Below, piece after piece: positions 34,827 through 44,603 of a stretch of 64,000 bases of DNA. Each line of letters opens with the position of its first letter. The stretch's first letter is position 1. The stretch covers positions 558,001 to 622,000 of the forward strand of contig NZ_PJIM01000003.1 in the NCBI RefSeq assembly GCF_002929295.1, read 5' to 3'. Position numbers and translations under genes: made by a program. The DNA is from Arthrobacter sp. SX1312. Its GTDB lineage: Bacteria; Actinomycetota; Actinomycetes; Actinomycetales; Micrococcaceae. A model generated the notes under the pieces. It worked only from the letters and a program-made list of their open reading frames with translations, was not told the DNA's origin and made no database searches.

Positions 34827-36356
34827 TCACCCTAGGGGCTGCGCAGGTCCGGCGGAGGCACCCCGGCGCGGCGCCCCGTCCGGGCTGATCCTGCCGCCGT
34901 CGAGCCAGACGCTCCGGTGCGCGACGGCGTCGGCGAAGGCGGCGTCGTGCGTGGCCATGAGGACGCAGCCGCCGTCCCTGGTATGGCGGGAGAGGACGGC
35001 GGCGAGGAGGTGGCGCGCGGGTCCGTCGAGGCCTGCGGTGGGTTCGTCGAGGGCCCAGACGGCCGGACCCGTGGCGATGAGGGAGGCCAGCGCCACCATG
35101 CGCCGCTGCACGAAGCCCAGTTCGTACGGGTGCGCGTCCGCCAGTGCGCCGAGCCCTACGGCGTCGAGGGCGATCGCGGCCCGCCGTGCGGCATCGGCCT
35201 TCCGCAGCCCCGTGGCGCGCGGGCCGTAGGAGACCTCGCGCAGGACCGTGCGCTCGAAGAGCTGCTGGTCCGTGTCCTGGAACAGGTAGCCCACGGTGGC
35301 CGCGAGGGCGCCCGTCGGCTGCCGGTCGATCCGCACGCCGCCCACGGCGACCGAGCCGCTGTCAGCCCGGGACAGCCCGTTCAGGTGGTGCAGCAGGGTC
35401 GACTTGCCGGACCCGTTGGGGCCGCGGAGGGCCACCACCTCGCCCGCCTGGACGGACAGATCGACGCCGGCCAGCCCAACCGGCGGCACGGCCGTGCCGG
35501 GCTCCCGGGGGTAGCGGAAGCCGAGGCCACGTATCGCGATCGACTCGGGGCCCGCGGGATCGACGGGAAGGCTGGCGTCGTCGTCGCCCCGCCGGAGGGG
35601 CTCCCCCTCCGTGCCGATGCCGAAGCGCCGCAGTCCGGCCCGGCGCGCCTCCGGCAGCGGGCCGTCGAACACGGAGTGGCCGTCGGCGAGCGCCAGGACG
35701 CGCGCACCCCGCGGGGCGTGGCGCGGCAGCATGGGTGCGCAGACCACCACCCCGGTGCCGGTCCGCCGGAGCGCCTCCAGAGCCTCGGCGACGTCCTGCG
35801 TCGCGTCGTCGTCGAGCCCCTGGAACGGCTCGTCGAGGACGAGGACCTCGGGCCGCTGGATCACGGCGGCGGCGATGATGGTGCGCTGCAGCTGCCCGCC
35901 GGAGAGCCTGCGGGGATCACGCCCCAGCAGGGGTGTGATCTTCAGGGCCGCCGCGACGTCGTCGACGGCCCGCCGCAGCTCCTGCGCGGGCATGCCGCGG
36001 TTGGCGGGGCCGAAGGCGATCTCCTCCGCGACGGTGGAGGACATCATGGACAGCTGCCCCCAGGCGCCCTGGGCCACGTACGCCACCCTCGCGCTCCACC
36101 GGGCGGGATCGATCCGCGGGTCGTCCGGCAGCCCGCGGAAGCGCACGGTCTCGGCGCCGAGCGTGATCGCCCCGTTGAAGGCGGAGCCCGCGTCCGCCCC
36201 GGTCATGCCCGCGAGCAGCCGGGCCAGGGTCGTCTTGCCGGACCCGGAGGCCCCCGCGACGACCACGTAGTCCCCCGCCGCCACGGTGAGCGCGACGCCG
36301 GCGAGCACCGGTGCGCCGTCGTCGTAGGCGAAGCCCGCGCTGTCGAGGGCGATCAT
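34827..36356 (-). CDS. ECF transporter fused double ATPase (A components)
   Basis: A 509-residue fusion of two ABC ATPase domains, as in CbiO/EcfA-EcfA' and YkoD-type proteins. NBD1 has Walker A GASGSGKTT (about 39), signature LSGGQLQR (about 150) and DEPFQGLD. NBD2 has Walker A GPNGSGKST (about 313) and Walker B VWALDEPTAGLD (about 432), but its signature reads YELGFVQRR instead of LSGGQ. It powers uptake with the T and S genes encoded just upstream. Start ATG overlaps the T gene by four bases. The asymmetric signature means only one of the two ATP sites may be fully active. Confidence 0.9.
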   Translation of the reverse strand: MIALDSAGFAYDDGAPVLAGVALTVAAGDYVVVAGASGSGKTTLARLLAGMTGADAGSAFNGAITLGAETVRFRGLPDDPRIDPARWSARVAYVAQGAWGQLSMMSSTVAEEIAFGPANRGMPAQELRRAVDDVAAALKITPLLGRDPRRLSGGQLQRTIIAAAVIQRPEVLVLDEPFQGLDDDATQDVAEALEALRRTGTGVVVCAPMLPRHAPRGARVLALADGHSVFDGPLPEARRAGLRRFGIGTEGEPLRRGDDDASLPVDPAGPESIAIRGLGFRYPREPGTAVPPVGLAGVDLSVQAGEVVALRGPNGSGKSTLLHHLNGLSRADSGSVAVGGVRIDRQPTGALAATVGYLFQDTDQQLFERTVLREVSYGPRATGLRKADAARRAAIALDAVGLGALADAHPYELGFVQRRMVALASLIATGPAVWALDEPTAGLDGPARHLLAAVLSRHTRDGGCVLMATHDAAFADAVAHRSVWLDGGRISPDGAPRRGASAGPAQPLG

Positions 36357-37105
36357 GCCGCCGCCGTCAGGAGCCAGGCGGCGGAGAACATCCCGACGAC
36401 GGCGACCATCGCCCGGCGTGCCGCACGCTGGCGTGCCGTGTCCGAGTCCGGCAGGTAGCTCGTGCGCGGGCCCGGGGACGAGAAGCCGCGGGCCTCGAGC
36501 ATGCGGGTATGCTCCGAGGCGTCCACCAGCAGCCCGATCACGAGCGGCGTGAGGACGGTCAGCAGGGCCCGTGCCCGGGAGAGCGGTCCCCGCCCCACGA
36601 TGAGGCCCCGGGCCTGCTGCGCCCGCGTGATGTGGCGCGCGCGCTCGGCCACGTGCGGGATGAGCCCGACGGCCGATCCGACGACGAAGACGAGCTTCCG
36701 GTTCCAGCCGCGGTGCGTCATGGTGGCCAGGAGGTCGGCGAGGTCCAGCGTCATCGCGACCGTCAGCAGCGCCGCGGTGAACACGGTCATGCGGAGGCCC
36801 ATGAGGGCGGCGAAGGCCAGGCCCTCGGCGGTCACGCGGGCGACGCCGAGATCGAGCAGGACGGTGGTGCCCTCGGGGAAGAAGAGCCCGTGGAGCAGCA
36901 GGGAGGAGACGAGCAGGGGCCCTGCGATCAGGGTGACCGCCAGGCCGATCTGCCGGGGCCGGCCGGACAGGAGCACGGCAGGAAGCACCACGAGACCCAG
37001 CACCGCGAGGGAGAACTCCCAGCGGTTCACCACGAGGACGAGCACCACCAGCAGGACCGCGGCGAGCAGTTCTGTCAGGGGGTTGTAGATCCTGCGGCGG
37101 GGCAT
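36353..37105 (-). CDS. ECF transporter transmembrane T component (EcfT/CbiQ)
   Basis: A 250-residue CbiQ-family membrane protein with about five helices. The coupling region appears as ALLTVLTPLVIGLLVDASEHTRMLEARGFSS with the two short Ala-Arg-Gly motifs (QQARGL and LEARGF) that connect to the ATPases. It sits between the S component gene (3-base gap) and the double ATPase gene (ATGA overlap), so the order is S-T-A. Confidence 0.88.
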   Translation of the reverse strand: MPRRRIYNPLTELLAAVLLVVLVLVVNRWEFSLAVLGLVVLPAVLLSGRPRQIGLAVTLIAGPLLVSSLLLHGLFFPEGTTVLLDLGVARVTAEGLAFAALMGLRMTVFTAALLTVAMTLDLADLLATMTHRGWNRKLVFVVGSAVGLIPHVAERARHITRAQQARGLIVGRGPLSRARALLTVLTPLVIGLLVDASEHTRMLEARGFSSPGPRTSYLPDSDTARQRAARRAMVAVVGMFSAAWLLTAAA

Positions 37106-37108
37106 GGT

Positions 37109-38008
37109 TCAGGGGACGCCGGTGTCGTTCCCGCGCGCGGGAGTGGTGGATGCGCCGGTGCTGCCGGCGCCGACTCCGGCGCCACTGACGCTCATGGTGC
37201 CGGACGCGGTGCCGGTCCGGCTGCCGAGCACCCGGTACGTGCGGGCGAAGGGGAACTGGCGGACGGCGCGCTGGGGCAGGGCGTAGACGATCAGGGCGAC
37301 GATGACGAACACCACGATCTTGTCGACGGAATCCGACAGCAGGCCCTGCTTCGTCGCCGCCACCAGCAGTTTGTCCCCCATCGAGCGGAACACCGCGATG
37401 ATCGCGTTGGTCCCGAACGTCCCGGCGGCACCGAACATGAAGACGGCCACCGGCGCCGCGACGAGCCCGCCGACCGCACCGACGACGAGCCCCGCCACGG
37501 GTGCGAGGTACACGCGGCGGAACGCGCCGTAGCGTGCGGCCAGGCCCGCGAGCAGCCCGATCAGGGCGGCACCCGCCGCGAAGGGCAGCGCGAAGGGATT
37601 GAAGAGACCCCAGATGGCGTTGCTGATCGCGCCTGTCGCGGCGCCCGCTGCGGGGCCGGCCAGGACGGCGACGAGGACGGTGCCGATGGCGTCGAGGTAG
37701 ATCTGCATGCCCAGGGAGCCGGCGATCTGGCCGATGGCGATGTTCAGGGCGATGCCGAGCGGCATGATGACCAGGGAGCTCGTGGTGAGCATGGGCAGGA
37801 TCCCGCCGACCAGCAGCGCCCCGCCGCCGAGGAAGCCGAAGAGCGAGACGAGCGACGCCGCGCTGCCCATGCCGCCGGCGATCTCGGCCGGCTGGACGAC
37901 GACGAGGAACACGTACGTGGCGGCGATGAGCGCAGCCCCGAGGGCGATCAGGAGGCGCCGCGGCCGTTCGGTGGCGGGCTCGGAGGCGAGGATCAGGGGT
38001 GAACTCAC
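37109..38008 (-). CDS. ECF transporter substrate-specific S component
   Basis: A 299-residue membrane protein with six helices of the ECF S-component fold. Hallmarks are the short helical motif MPLGIALNIAIGQIA, YLDAIGTVLVAVLAGPAAGAATGAISNAIWGLF and the Gly/Ala-rich substrate loop. It would bind and deliver a vitamin-, base- or nucleoside-sized substrate. GTG at 38008 has AAGGA in front. The C-terminal 40 residues are Gly/Ser/Thr/Ala-rich and probably disordered. Position behind a nucleoside hydrolase gene suggests a nucleoside or nucleobase. Confidence 0.82.
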   Translation of the reverse strand: MSSPLILASEPATERPRRLLIALGAALIAATYVFLVVVQPAEIAGGMGSAASLVSLFGFLGGGALLVGGILPMLTTSSLVIMPLGIALNIAIGQIAGSLGMQIYLDAIGTVLVAVLAGPAAGAATGAISNAIWGLFNPFALPFAAGAALIGLLAGLAARYGAFRRVYLAPVAGLVVGAVGGLVAAPVAVFMFGAAGTFGTNAIIAVFRSMGDKLLVAATKQGLLSDSVDKIVVFVIVALIVYALPQRAVRQFPFARTYRVLGSRTGTASGTMSVSGAGVGAGSTGASTTPARGNDTGVP

Positions 38009-38139
38009 GATATTCCTTGGGCGCAGTGGAGGGAGGAGGACGCACCTCATGTCACCTCGGCGCCGGCCGCGCAGCTGTGCGTGGCAGCTATCAGTGTACC
38101 GGGGGCCGCACCGCCGTGCCGGGCGCGCGGGACCCTGCT

Positions 38140-39174
38140 TCAGCCGTGCCGGCGTGCGACGTCCGACAGCCTGCGCACCATCAGCCCGAACACCGCGGCG
38201 GGGTCGTTGGCCATGACGATCCGCGCGTTGGGCTCCCGCTTCCACATCCCCGCGAAGTCGGCGACCGTCTGCCCGAAGGTCAGCGGGGACCCGGACTCGA
38301 CGTCGACGGTCGCCAGGCATTCCTCGAAGCCCGCCTCCCCCGTCGCGACCATCGCGGCGAACAGGTCGTGGAGATGCGCGACGTACCCCTGGTCGTACAG
38401 GCGGTGGAACTCCATGTAGAAGCGGAGGGCATCGGACACGCAGGCGACGACGGCATTGCCGTTCCTGCTGCGCGTCCCCTCGGGCTCGTCCGGATCGAGG
38501 ACCTCCGGCCCGGCCCCGGCCGCCCGGGACACGGCGTCGACGTGGACGGGTGTGCACTCGATCCGCTCCGTGGTCTCGAGTGCGCACACGATGGGCAGCT
38601 TCCCGACCGGCAGACCCTCGTAGGCCGCGTAGACCTCCTGCGCCGCATGCGGGTCGACGTGCGTGTTCCATTCTGCGACCGGCGTCGTGTTCCCCGGATA
38701 GTTGAACGCCCCGCCCATGATGACGAGGCCCTTGAGGAGCATCGGGAGCTGCGGCTCGGCGCGGATCGCGAGTGCGAGATTGGTGAGCGGTCCCGTGACG
38801 AGACCGGTGACCTGCCCCGGGTGGTCCCGGACGGCCTCCACCCAGACGTCGACGGCGTGCCGCTCCGAGACGCGGCCTCGAGGTGGGGGCAGCACGGCGT
38901 AGCCGATGCCCTGGTCGCCGTGGGTCTCCTCGGTCGTGACGAGCGGGATGTCCAGCGGCACCTCGCTGCCGATCGCGACCTCCACCCCCGTGGAGCCGCA
39001 CAGCTCGAGCAGGGCGAGGTTGTTGACGGCGACCTGCCGCGCGCCGACGTTGCCCGCGGTGCAGGTGATCGCCTCCAGCGTCACCTCCGGCGTCCCGAGG
39101 AGGTACAGGAGCGCGACGGCGTCGTCGATGCCCGTGTCCGCGTCGAGCAGGAGGCGCTGGGGGCTCCGGGCCAC
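38140..39174 (-). CDS. nucleoside hydrolase (inosine/uridine-preferring family)
   Basis: A 344-residue nucleoside N-ribohydrolase. The N-terminal calcium motif LLLDADTGIDDAVALLY (DxDxGxDD) and the central VTGPLTNLALAIRAEP and IMGGAFNYPGNTTPVAEWN are family signatures; a late Asn/Asp pair (MANDPAAVFGLMV) closes the site. It releases ribose and a base from imported nucleosides. The GTG start lies 2 bases after the GntR stop, and the ECF S gene follows after 131 bases. Together they make a nucleoside uptake-and-cleave operon. Confidence 0.88.
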   Translation of the reverse strand: MARSPQRLLLDADTGIDDAVALLYLLGTPEVTLEAITCTAGNVGARQVAVNNLALLELCGSTGVEVAIGSEVPLDIPLVTTEETHGDQGIGYAVLPPPRGRVSERHAVDVWVEAVRDHPGQVTGLVTGPLTNLALAIRAEPQLPMLLKGLVIMGGAFNYPGNTTPVAEWNTHVDPHAAQEVYAAYEGLPVGKLPIVCALETTERIECTPVHVDAVSRAAGAGPEVLDPDEPEGTRSRNGNAVVACVSDALRFYMEFHRLYDQGYVAHLHDLFAAMVATGEAGFEECLATVDVESGSPLTFGQTVADFAGMWKREPNARIVMANDPAAVFGLMVRRLSDVARRHG

Positions 39175-39176
39175 CG

Positions 39177-39842
39177 TCAGTCCGCCGCCGTGGTGCGCAG
39201 CAGTTGCAGGCGGATGGCGCGGGCCGTCTCCATGTGCCGGCGGGCGATCGCCCTGGCGTCGTCGCTGCGGCGCTCGGTGATGGCACTGATCAGGGCCTCG
39301 TGCTCGAGGAGCACCTCCTGCCAGCGGGTGCCCACCGACAGCGTGGAGCGCGGCGTGTGGATGAGGTGGGTCGAGAGCCGCTGGAGGAGATCCATGAGGA
39401 TGGGGTTGCGCGCGGCCGCCCACAGCGAGGTGTGGAACTCCAGGTTGTTGGTGACCCTGGTGGTGTCATCGGGATCGACGACGGCGCGGTCGCGTTCCAG
39501 CAGCGCCTCGAGGCGCATGATGTCCGCTGCCCCGCGATTGAGGGCGGCCTGCCCGGCGGCTTCCTCCTCGAGCATCACCCGGAGGTCGTAGATCTGGATG
39601 ACCTCCTGCGGGTCGATCTGCGGGACCTGGAGGCCGCGGGCGGCCCGTTCGAGCAGCCGCTCGTGCTGCAGGCGGCTGAGCGCCTCGCGCACGGGGGTCC
39701 GTGACACCCCGAACCGCTCCGAGATGACCACTTCCCGCAGCGCCGTCCCCGGCGGGTGCACCCCGGCGAGAATCTCGCTGCGGAGGACGCGGAAGATCGC
39801 ATCGCCGTCCACGCGCGCCGACAGTTCCGCGGACTCGGCCAT
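39177..39842 (-). CDS. GntR family (FCD) transcriptional regulator
   Basis: A 221-residue GntR regulator with an N-terminal winged helix (TALREVVISERFGVSRTPVREALSRLQHERLLE, about 32-65) and an FCD all-helical effector domain with the conserved VRVMLEEEAAGQAALNR and EFHTSLWAAARN segments. It is the first gene of the nucleoside hydrolase/ECF operon, 2 bases before the hydrolase, so it probably represses its own operon. The gene is separated from the aconitase gene by that gene's terminator hairpin. Confidence 0.9.
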   Translation of the reverse strand: MAESAELSARVDGDAIFRVLRSEILAGVHPPGTALREVVISERFGVSRTPVREALSRLQHERLLERAARGLQVPQIDPQEVIQIYDLRVMLEEEAAGQAALNRGAADIMRLEALLERDRAVVDPDDTTRVTNNLEFHTSLWAAARNPILMDLLQRLSTHLIHTPRSTLSVGTRWQEVLLEHEALISAITERRSDDARAIARRHMETARAIRLQLLRTTAAD

Positions 39843-39902
39843 GGCGCCCTCCTCGGAGGTCTCGTGGTTGGGATGGTCAGGGCTGGTGCCCTGCGGACGG
39901 CC

Positions 39903-39930
39903 CGGGCCGGGAGGCAGGCCTCCCGGCCCG
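39903..39930 (-). terminator. terminator of the aconitase gene
   Basis: Arms CGGGCCGGGAGGC and its exact complement face each other with almost no loop, so the inner pairs must open to about a 6-base loop. It directly follows the acnA stop and precedes the GntR gene of the next operon on the same strand. Confidence 0.6.
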
Positions 39931-39946
39931 GAACCGGAGGTGGGCG

Positions 39947-42790
39947 CTAGCTCGCGAGCTGGCGCAGCACGTACTGCAGGATGCCGCCGTTGCGGTAGTA
40001 GTCGGCTTCACCCGGGGTGTCGATGCGCAGGACGGCGTCGAACTCGATCGGCGATCCGCCGTCGGCCGGGGTGGCGCTGACCTTCACCGTGCGGGGCGTG
40101 CGGCCCTCGTTGAGCTCGGTGACACCGCTGACCGCGAAGGTCTCCGTGCCGGTGAGGCCGAGGCTCTCCGCGTTCTGGCCCTCGGGGTACTGCAGGGGCA
40201 GGACGCCCATCCCGATGAGGTTCGAGCGGTGGATGCGCTCGTAGCTCTCGGCGACGACGGCCTTCACGCCGAGCAGCGCGGTGCCCTTGGCTGCCCAGTC
40301 ACGCGAGGACCCCGACCCGTACTCCTTGCCGGCGAGGACCACGAGCGGCGTACCCGCCGCGCGGTAGTTCTCGGCGGCGTCGTACACGGCGGCCTGCGGC
40401 GCATCCGGCTGCGAGAAGTCCCGCGTGAACCCGCCCTCGACGCCGTCGAGCAGCTGGTTCTTGATGCGGATGTTCGCGAAGGTGCCGCGGATCATGACCT
40501 CGTGGTTGCCGCGACGCGAGCCGTAGGAGTTGAAGTCCTTGCGCTGCACACCCTTCTCCGTGAGGTACCGGCCGGCCGGGGTGTCCGACTTGAAGGATCC
40601 CGCAGGCGAGATGTGGTCGGTGGTGACCGAGTCGCCGAGCTTCAGCAGCACCCGGGCGCCGTCGATGTCCTCGACCGGGCTCGCCTCGCGCTGCATGCCG
40701 TCGAAGTATGGGGGCTTCCGCACGTAGGTGGACTCGGGATCCCAGGCGAAGGTGTCGCCGTCGGGCGTGGGCAGGGACTTCCAGCGCTCGTCGCCCTCGA
40801 AGATCGTCTTGTAGCTCGACGTGAACATCTCCTCGTCGATCGAGGAGTCGATGACCTTCTGGACCTCGACCGGGTTGGGCCAGATGTCCTTCAGGAAGAC
40901 GTCGTTGCCGGCCTCATCCTGGCCGAGCGGCTCGTTGTCGAAGTCGAAGTCCATGGTGCCGGCGAGTGCGTAGGCGACCACCAGCGGCGGGGACGCCAGG
41001 TAGTTCATCTTCACGTCCGGGTTGATGCGGCCTTCGAAGTTGCGGTTGCCGGAGAGGACGGCGGTGACGGCGAGGTCGTTGTCCTGGATGGCCTGCGAGA
41101 TCTCGTCCTCCAGCGGGCCGGAGTTGCCGATGCAGGTGGCGCAGCCGTAGCCGACCGTGAAGAAGCCGAGCTTCTCCAGGTACGGGATCAGGCCCGACTT
41201 CTCGTAGTAGTCGGTGACGACCTTCGACCCGGGGGCCACGGAGGTCTTGACCCACGGCTTGGACACGAGGCCCTTCTCGACGGCGTTGCGCGCCAGGACC
41301 GCAGCGGCGAGCATGACCGACGGGTTGGACGTGTTGGTGCAGGACGTGATCGACGCGATGCTGACGGCACCGTGGTCCAGCTCGAACTCGCGGCCGTCCT
41401 TCATGGTCACGCCGACCTTCTTCGACGGACGCGTGGAGCCGTTCGACCCGGCACCGACGGTCTCGCGGGGTTCCGCGTTCTCGTCCGTGACCGACGACGT
41501 CGTGCCGGGCGTGAAGCTCGGCGAGTCGGAGGCGGGGAAGCTCTCCTGGGAGGACTCGTCCACGGTGCCCCCGGGTGCGAACGTCAGCTCCGGGTCGTTC
41601 GAGTAGTTGCGCAGGTCCTCGCGGAACTGGGCCTTGGAGTTGCTGAGCTCCACGCGGTCCTGCGGGCGCTTGGGCCCGGCGATCGAGGGGACGACCGTGG
41701 ACAGGTCCAGTTCCAGGTACTCGGAGAAGCGGATCTCGCGCGACGGATCGTGCCAGAGGCCCTGCTCCTTGGCGTACGCCTCGACGAGCGCCACGTTCTC
41801 CGCCGGGCGGCCCGTGAGGCGCAGGTAGTCGAGCGTGACGTCGTCGATGGGGAACATGGCGGCGGTGGAGCCGAACTCGGGGCTCATGTTGCCGATGGTG
41901 GCACGGTTGGCGAGGGGCACGGACGCGACACCCTCCCCGTAGAACTCGACGAACTTGCCGACCACGCCGTGCTTGCGCAGGATCTGCGTGATGGTGAGGA
42001 CGACGTCCGTGGCGGTGGCGCCGGCCGGGATCTCACCGGTGAGCTTGAAGCCGACGACGCGCGGGATGAGCATGGACACGGGCTGGCCGAGCATGGCGGC
42101 CTCCGCCTCGATACCGCCGACGCCCCAGCCCAGCACACCGAGGCCGTTGACCATCGTGGTGTGCGAGTCGGTCCCGACGCACGTGTCGGGGTACGCGCGG
42201 AGCACGCCGTCGACCTCGCGGGTCATGACGGTGCGGGCGAGGTACTCGAGGTTCACCTGGTGCACGATGCCCATGCCCGGCGGGACGACCTTGAAGTCGT
42301 CGAACGCGGTCTGGCCCCAGCGCAGGAACTGGTACCGCTCCCCGTTGCGCTGGTACTCGATCTCCATGTTGCGCTCGAGGGCGCCGGCGTTGCCGAACAC
42401 GTCGATCTGGACGGAGTGGTCGATGACCATCTCGGCGGGGGCGAGCGGGTTGACGCGCTTGGGGTCTCCGCCGAGGTCCGCGACAGCCTCACGCATCGTT
42501 GCGAGGTCGACGACGCAGGGGACGCCCGTGAAGTCCTGCATGATCACGCGGGCCGGGGTGAACTGGATCTCCGTGCTGGGCTCCGCCGCGGCATCCCACT
42601 GCGCGAGCGCGCGGACGTGGTCGGCCGTGATGTTCGCGCCGTCCTCGGTGCGGAGCAGGTTCTCCAGCAGGACCTTGAGGCTGAACGGAAGGTTCTCGGC
42701 GCCTTCGACCGCGCTGAGCCGGAAAATTTCGTAGTTGGCGCCTGCGACGTCGAGAACGCCCTTTGCGCCGAATGAGTCCGCGGTCGACAT
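39947..42790 (-). CDS. acnA: aconitate hydratase
   Basis: A 947-residue aconitase A-type enzyme (citrate to isocitrate via cis-aconitate) of the TCA cycle. The [4Fe-4S] cluster Cys residues are visible in ITSCTNTSN and [12 protein letters not shown]. The C-terminal domain carries [18 protein letters not shown] and the SRDWAAKG substrate segment. An extended Ser/Thr/Glu-rich insertion ([18 protein letters not shown], about 500-540) is longer than in E. coli AcnA, as in other actinobacteria. ATG 42790 has AAGGGAG. A perfect palindrome at 42851-42862 lies in the promoter region. Confidence 0.95.
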   Translation of the reverse strand: MSTADSFGAKGVLDVAGANYEIFRLSAVEGAENLPFSLKVLLENLLRTEDGANITADHVRALAQWDAAAEPSTEIQFTPARVIMQDFTGVPCVVDLATMREAVADLGGDPKRVNPLAPAEMVIDHSVQIDVFGNAGALERNMEIEYQRNGERYQFLRWGQTAFDDFKVVPPGMGIVHQVNLEYLARTVMTREVDGVLRAYPDTCVGTDSHTTMVNGLGVLGWGVGGIEAEAAMLGQPVSMLIPRVVGFKLTGEIPAGATATDVVLTITQILRKHGVVGKFVEFYGEGVASVPLANRATIGNMSPEFGSTAAMFPIDDVTLDYLRLTGRPAENVALVEAYAKEQGLWHDPSREIRFSEYLELDLSTVVPSIAGPKRPQDRVELSNSKAQFREDLRNYSNDPELTFAPGGTVDESSQESFPASDSPSFTPGTTSSVTDENAEPRETVGAGSNGSTRPSKKVGVTMKDGREFELDHGAVSIASITSCTNTSNPSVMLAAAVLARNAVEKGLVSKPWVKTSVAPGSKVVTDYYEKSGLIPYLEKLGFFTVGYGCATCIGNSGPLEDEISQAIQDNDLAVTAVLSGNRNFEGRINPDVKMNYLASPPLVVAYALAGTMDFDFDNEPLGQDEAGNDVFLKDIWPNPVEVQKVIDSSIDEEMFTSSYKTIFEGDERWKSLPTPDGDTFAWDPESTYVRKPPYFDGMQREASPVEDIDGARVLLKLGDSVTTDHISPAGSFKSDTPAGRYLTEKGVQRKDFNSYGSRRGNHEVMIRGTFANIRIKNQLLDGVEGGFTRDFSQPDAPQAAVYDAAENYRAAGTPLVVLAGKEYGSGSSRDWAAKGTALLGVKAVVAESYERIHRSNLIGMGVLPLQYPEGQNAESLGLTGTETFAVSGVTELNEGRTPRTVKVSATPADGGSPIEFDAVLRIDTPGEADYYRNGGILQYVLRQLAS

Positions 42791-42850
42791 GACGTTGGCT
42801 CCCTTCAGAGAGGTTGTGGAATAACCCCATCCTATTCCACGATCGGGGGC

Positions 42851-42862
42851 ACTGTATACAGT
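42851..42862. promoter_or_regulatory. perfect 12-bp palindrome ACTGTATACAGT upstream of acnA
   Basis: The palindrome lies 61 bases before the acnA start in a 118-base gap. The core TGTATACA is typical of several GntR- and TetR-type operators. Which regulator binds is unknown; no acnR-like gene is adjacent. Confidence 0.45.
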
Positions 42863-42908
42863 CGTACACCGTGTCCCCGACCTCCCGGGGAAAGCCGGTC
42901 GGGCCGAC

Positions 42909-43172
42909 TCAGGCCTTGTGGCGGACCGTGCCCGCGCGGTCCGGACCGGACTGCAGCCCGTCCATGAGCGCCGCGTGCTCCTGGGACTCGACGCGGCTGT
43001 GGTCCACGACCGGGCCGGTCCCGGCGATCTCGCGGATGAGGTCGATCCCCGCGACCGCCTCATCCTTCGTGGCGTAATACGTGGACACTGCCACGAGCGT
43101 TCCATCGGGAGCGGTCAGTTTCACCCGGAAACCGTCGTCGTGAGCGTCCACCAGTTTGAAGTATCCAGCCAT
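42909..43172 (-). CDS. DUF1508 (YegP-type) small protein
   Basis: An 87-residue protein with one DUF1508 module: [44 protein letters not shown] is the usual F-x-x-x-x-D-x-x-x-FR-x-K-x-x-NG-x-x-I pattern. The C-terminal part ([18 protein letters not shown]) is unusual and not part of the core. Function unknown, often seen in stress responses. The ribosome site AGGAGG is strong. It lies head-to-tail before acnA on the same strand, 118 bases away. Confidence 0.82.
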   Translation of the reverse strand: MAGYFKLVDAHDDGFRVKLTAPDGTLVAVSTYYATKDEAVAGIDLIREIAGTGPVVDHSRVESQEHAALMDGLQSGPDRAGTVRHKA

Positions 43173-43321
43173 CGTCTTACCTCCTTGTAAGGGACAACTT
43201 CACCAACCTGTGATCCCCTATCATAAGCATACTGACCGCCCCTGACACGGGGTCGTGGGATGTGACCGATCACCCGTCCGGTCCACCGACCGACGCCCTG
43301 CAGGGCATGAGAAGGAGCACC

Positions 43322-43630
43322 ATGACCGAGTCGAGCAGCGCAGGACATCCGGACGGCGGGACCCGGGGCGGGCATCCCTCCGACGGACACCCCGACGGCC
43401 GTCCCGCCCCTGATCGGCGCGAGCAGATCCTGGAACCGTCCCCCGGATCGAGGGACCACCATGCCGCGAGCATCCGGGACGAGCAGGGAATCCACGAGGC
43501 CGGCGCCGTGCCTGCCGCGTACGACGGGGACGACTCGACGGACGCGACCGACGGCGCCGACCGCCCGCGCCACCCCGAGGACGCCGCCTTCGAGCACGAC
43601 ACCTGGGACGGCGGAGCCGCAGGTCGCTGA
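43322..43630 (+). CDS. hypothetical low-complexity acidic/His-rich protein
   Basis: A 102-residue protein, strongly Asp/Gly/His/Pro-rich with few hydrophobics (MTESSSAGHPDGGTRGGHPSD...). It has repeated GHPDG/GHPSDG motifs and looks disordered. GAGAAGGAG before the ATG is a good ribosome site, and the codon use matches neighbours, so it is probably real. It ends 6 bases before the convergent SDR stop. No function is apparent; a stress-induced disordered protein is possible. Confidence 0.6.
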   Translation: MTESSSAGHPDGGTRGGHPSDGHPDGRPAPDRREQILEPSPGSRDHHAASIRDEQGIHEAGAVPAAYDGDDSTDATDGADRPRHPEDAAFEHDTWDGGAAGR

Positions 43631-43636
43631 CGCTGC

Positions 43637-44404
43637 TCAGCGGCCCCGCGCCGCGAGCCGGGCCACGAGGGACGACGGCGCCACCCGCGCGAGCGCCACG
43701 AGGGTCTTGTAGCGGAGACCGGGAACGGAGACGGCCTTGCCTGCCGCGGTGTCACGGAGTGCCTCCCGCACCACGAGACCGGTATCGAGCCACAGGGCGG
43801 CGGGGACGGAGGACGTCTCCATCCCCATGCGCTGGTGGAACTCCGTGCGGACGAAGCCCGGGCAGACCGCCGTCACCCGGATCCCCTCCCGCCCGTACGC
43901 CGGATTCGCCCAGCGGCTGAAGCTGATCATGGCCGCCTTCGCAGCGCCGTAGGTGCCCCGCGGGGTGAAACCGGCGACACTCGCCACCGTGATGATCGTC
44001 CCGGAGCGGCGGGGCCGCATCGACTGGAGGGCTGCATGCGCCAGGGCGAGGGGTACCTCGACGTGGATCCTCAGGTGGCGGATCTCGTCCTCGAGCGCGT
44101 TGTCCGCGAACGGCCCGACCAGGCCGTAGCCGGCATTGTTGACGAGCACCGTGACAGGCGCCCGGTGGTCGCCCCCGGCAGTGCGCAGGCGGTCCAGGAC
44201 GCGGGCCAGCCCGTCGTCCTCGAGGAGATCCGCGGCGATCGTCTCGGCCCCGACGCCCAGCGCACGATACGTCGCCGCCGCCTCCTCCAGGGGACCCGGG
44301 GATCGGGCGACCAGCACCAGATCGCACCCTCGGGCGGCGAACTGGCGCGCGAATTCGGCGCCGATCCCCGACGTGGCCCCGGTGATCAACACGGTCTCGG
44401 TCAT
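43637..44404 (-). CDS. SDR family NAD(P)-dependent oxidoreductase
   Basis: A 255-residue classical short-chain dehydrogenase. The cofactor loop TGATSGIG starts at residue 9, NNAG near 95 and the active Tyr-x-x-x-Lys in GTYGAAKAAMISF near 155. The C-terminus has PGFVRTEFHQRMGME. It resembles YqjQ/DltE-type SDRs acting on lipids or small aldehydes, but the substrate is unknown. The gene diverges from the formaldehyde dehydrogenase gene across 199 bases. Confidence 0.87.
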   Translation of the reverse strand: MTETVLITGATSGIGAEFARQFAARGCDLVLVARSPGPLEEAAATYRALGVGAETIAADLLEDDGLARVLDRLRTAGGDHRAPVTVLVNNAGYGLVGPFADNALEDEIRHLRIHVEVPLALAHAALQSMRPRRSGTIITVASVAGFTPRGTYGAAKAAMISFSRWANPAYGREGIRVTAVCPGFVRTEFHQRMGMETSSVPAALWLDTGLVVREALRDTAAGKAVSVPGLRYKTLVALARVAPSSLVARLAARGR

Positions 44405-44603
44405 CCCTCCACCCTCCCCCACGGCGTCCGGCGGCACAACACATGGCCCATGGACAGGGCATCCGGCCATGCAACGTCGATGCGACCCCCTGCGGTGTAC
44501 GTTCGCGTCACCGGGGGCGGACGACGCACACCTGCGCGTTCCGTCCCTCGAGTCCAGCGCCGGCAACACCCGGCGCGACCGATGTGTCACGAGAGGAAGT
44601 TCC

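Noticed and set aside
38009-38139. TPP or other vitamin riboswitch before the ECF S component
   Set aside because: I saw no CTGAGA-type TPP motif or other conserved riboswitch core in these 131 bases.
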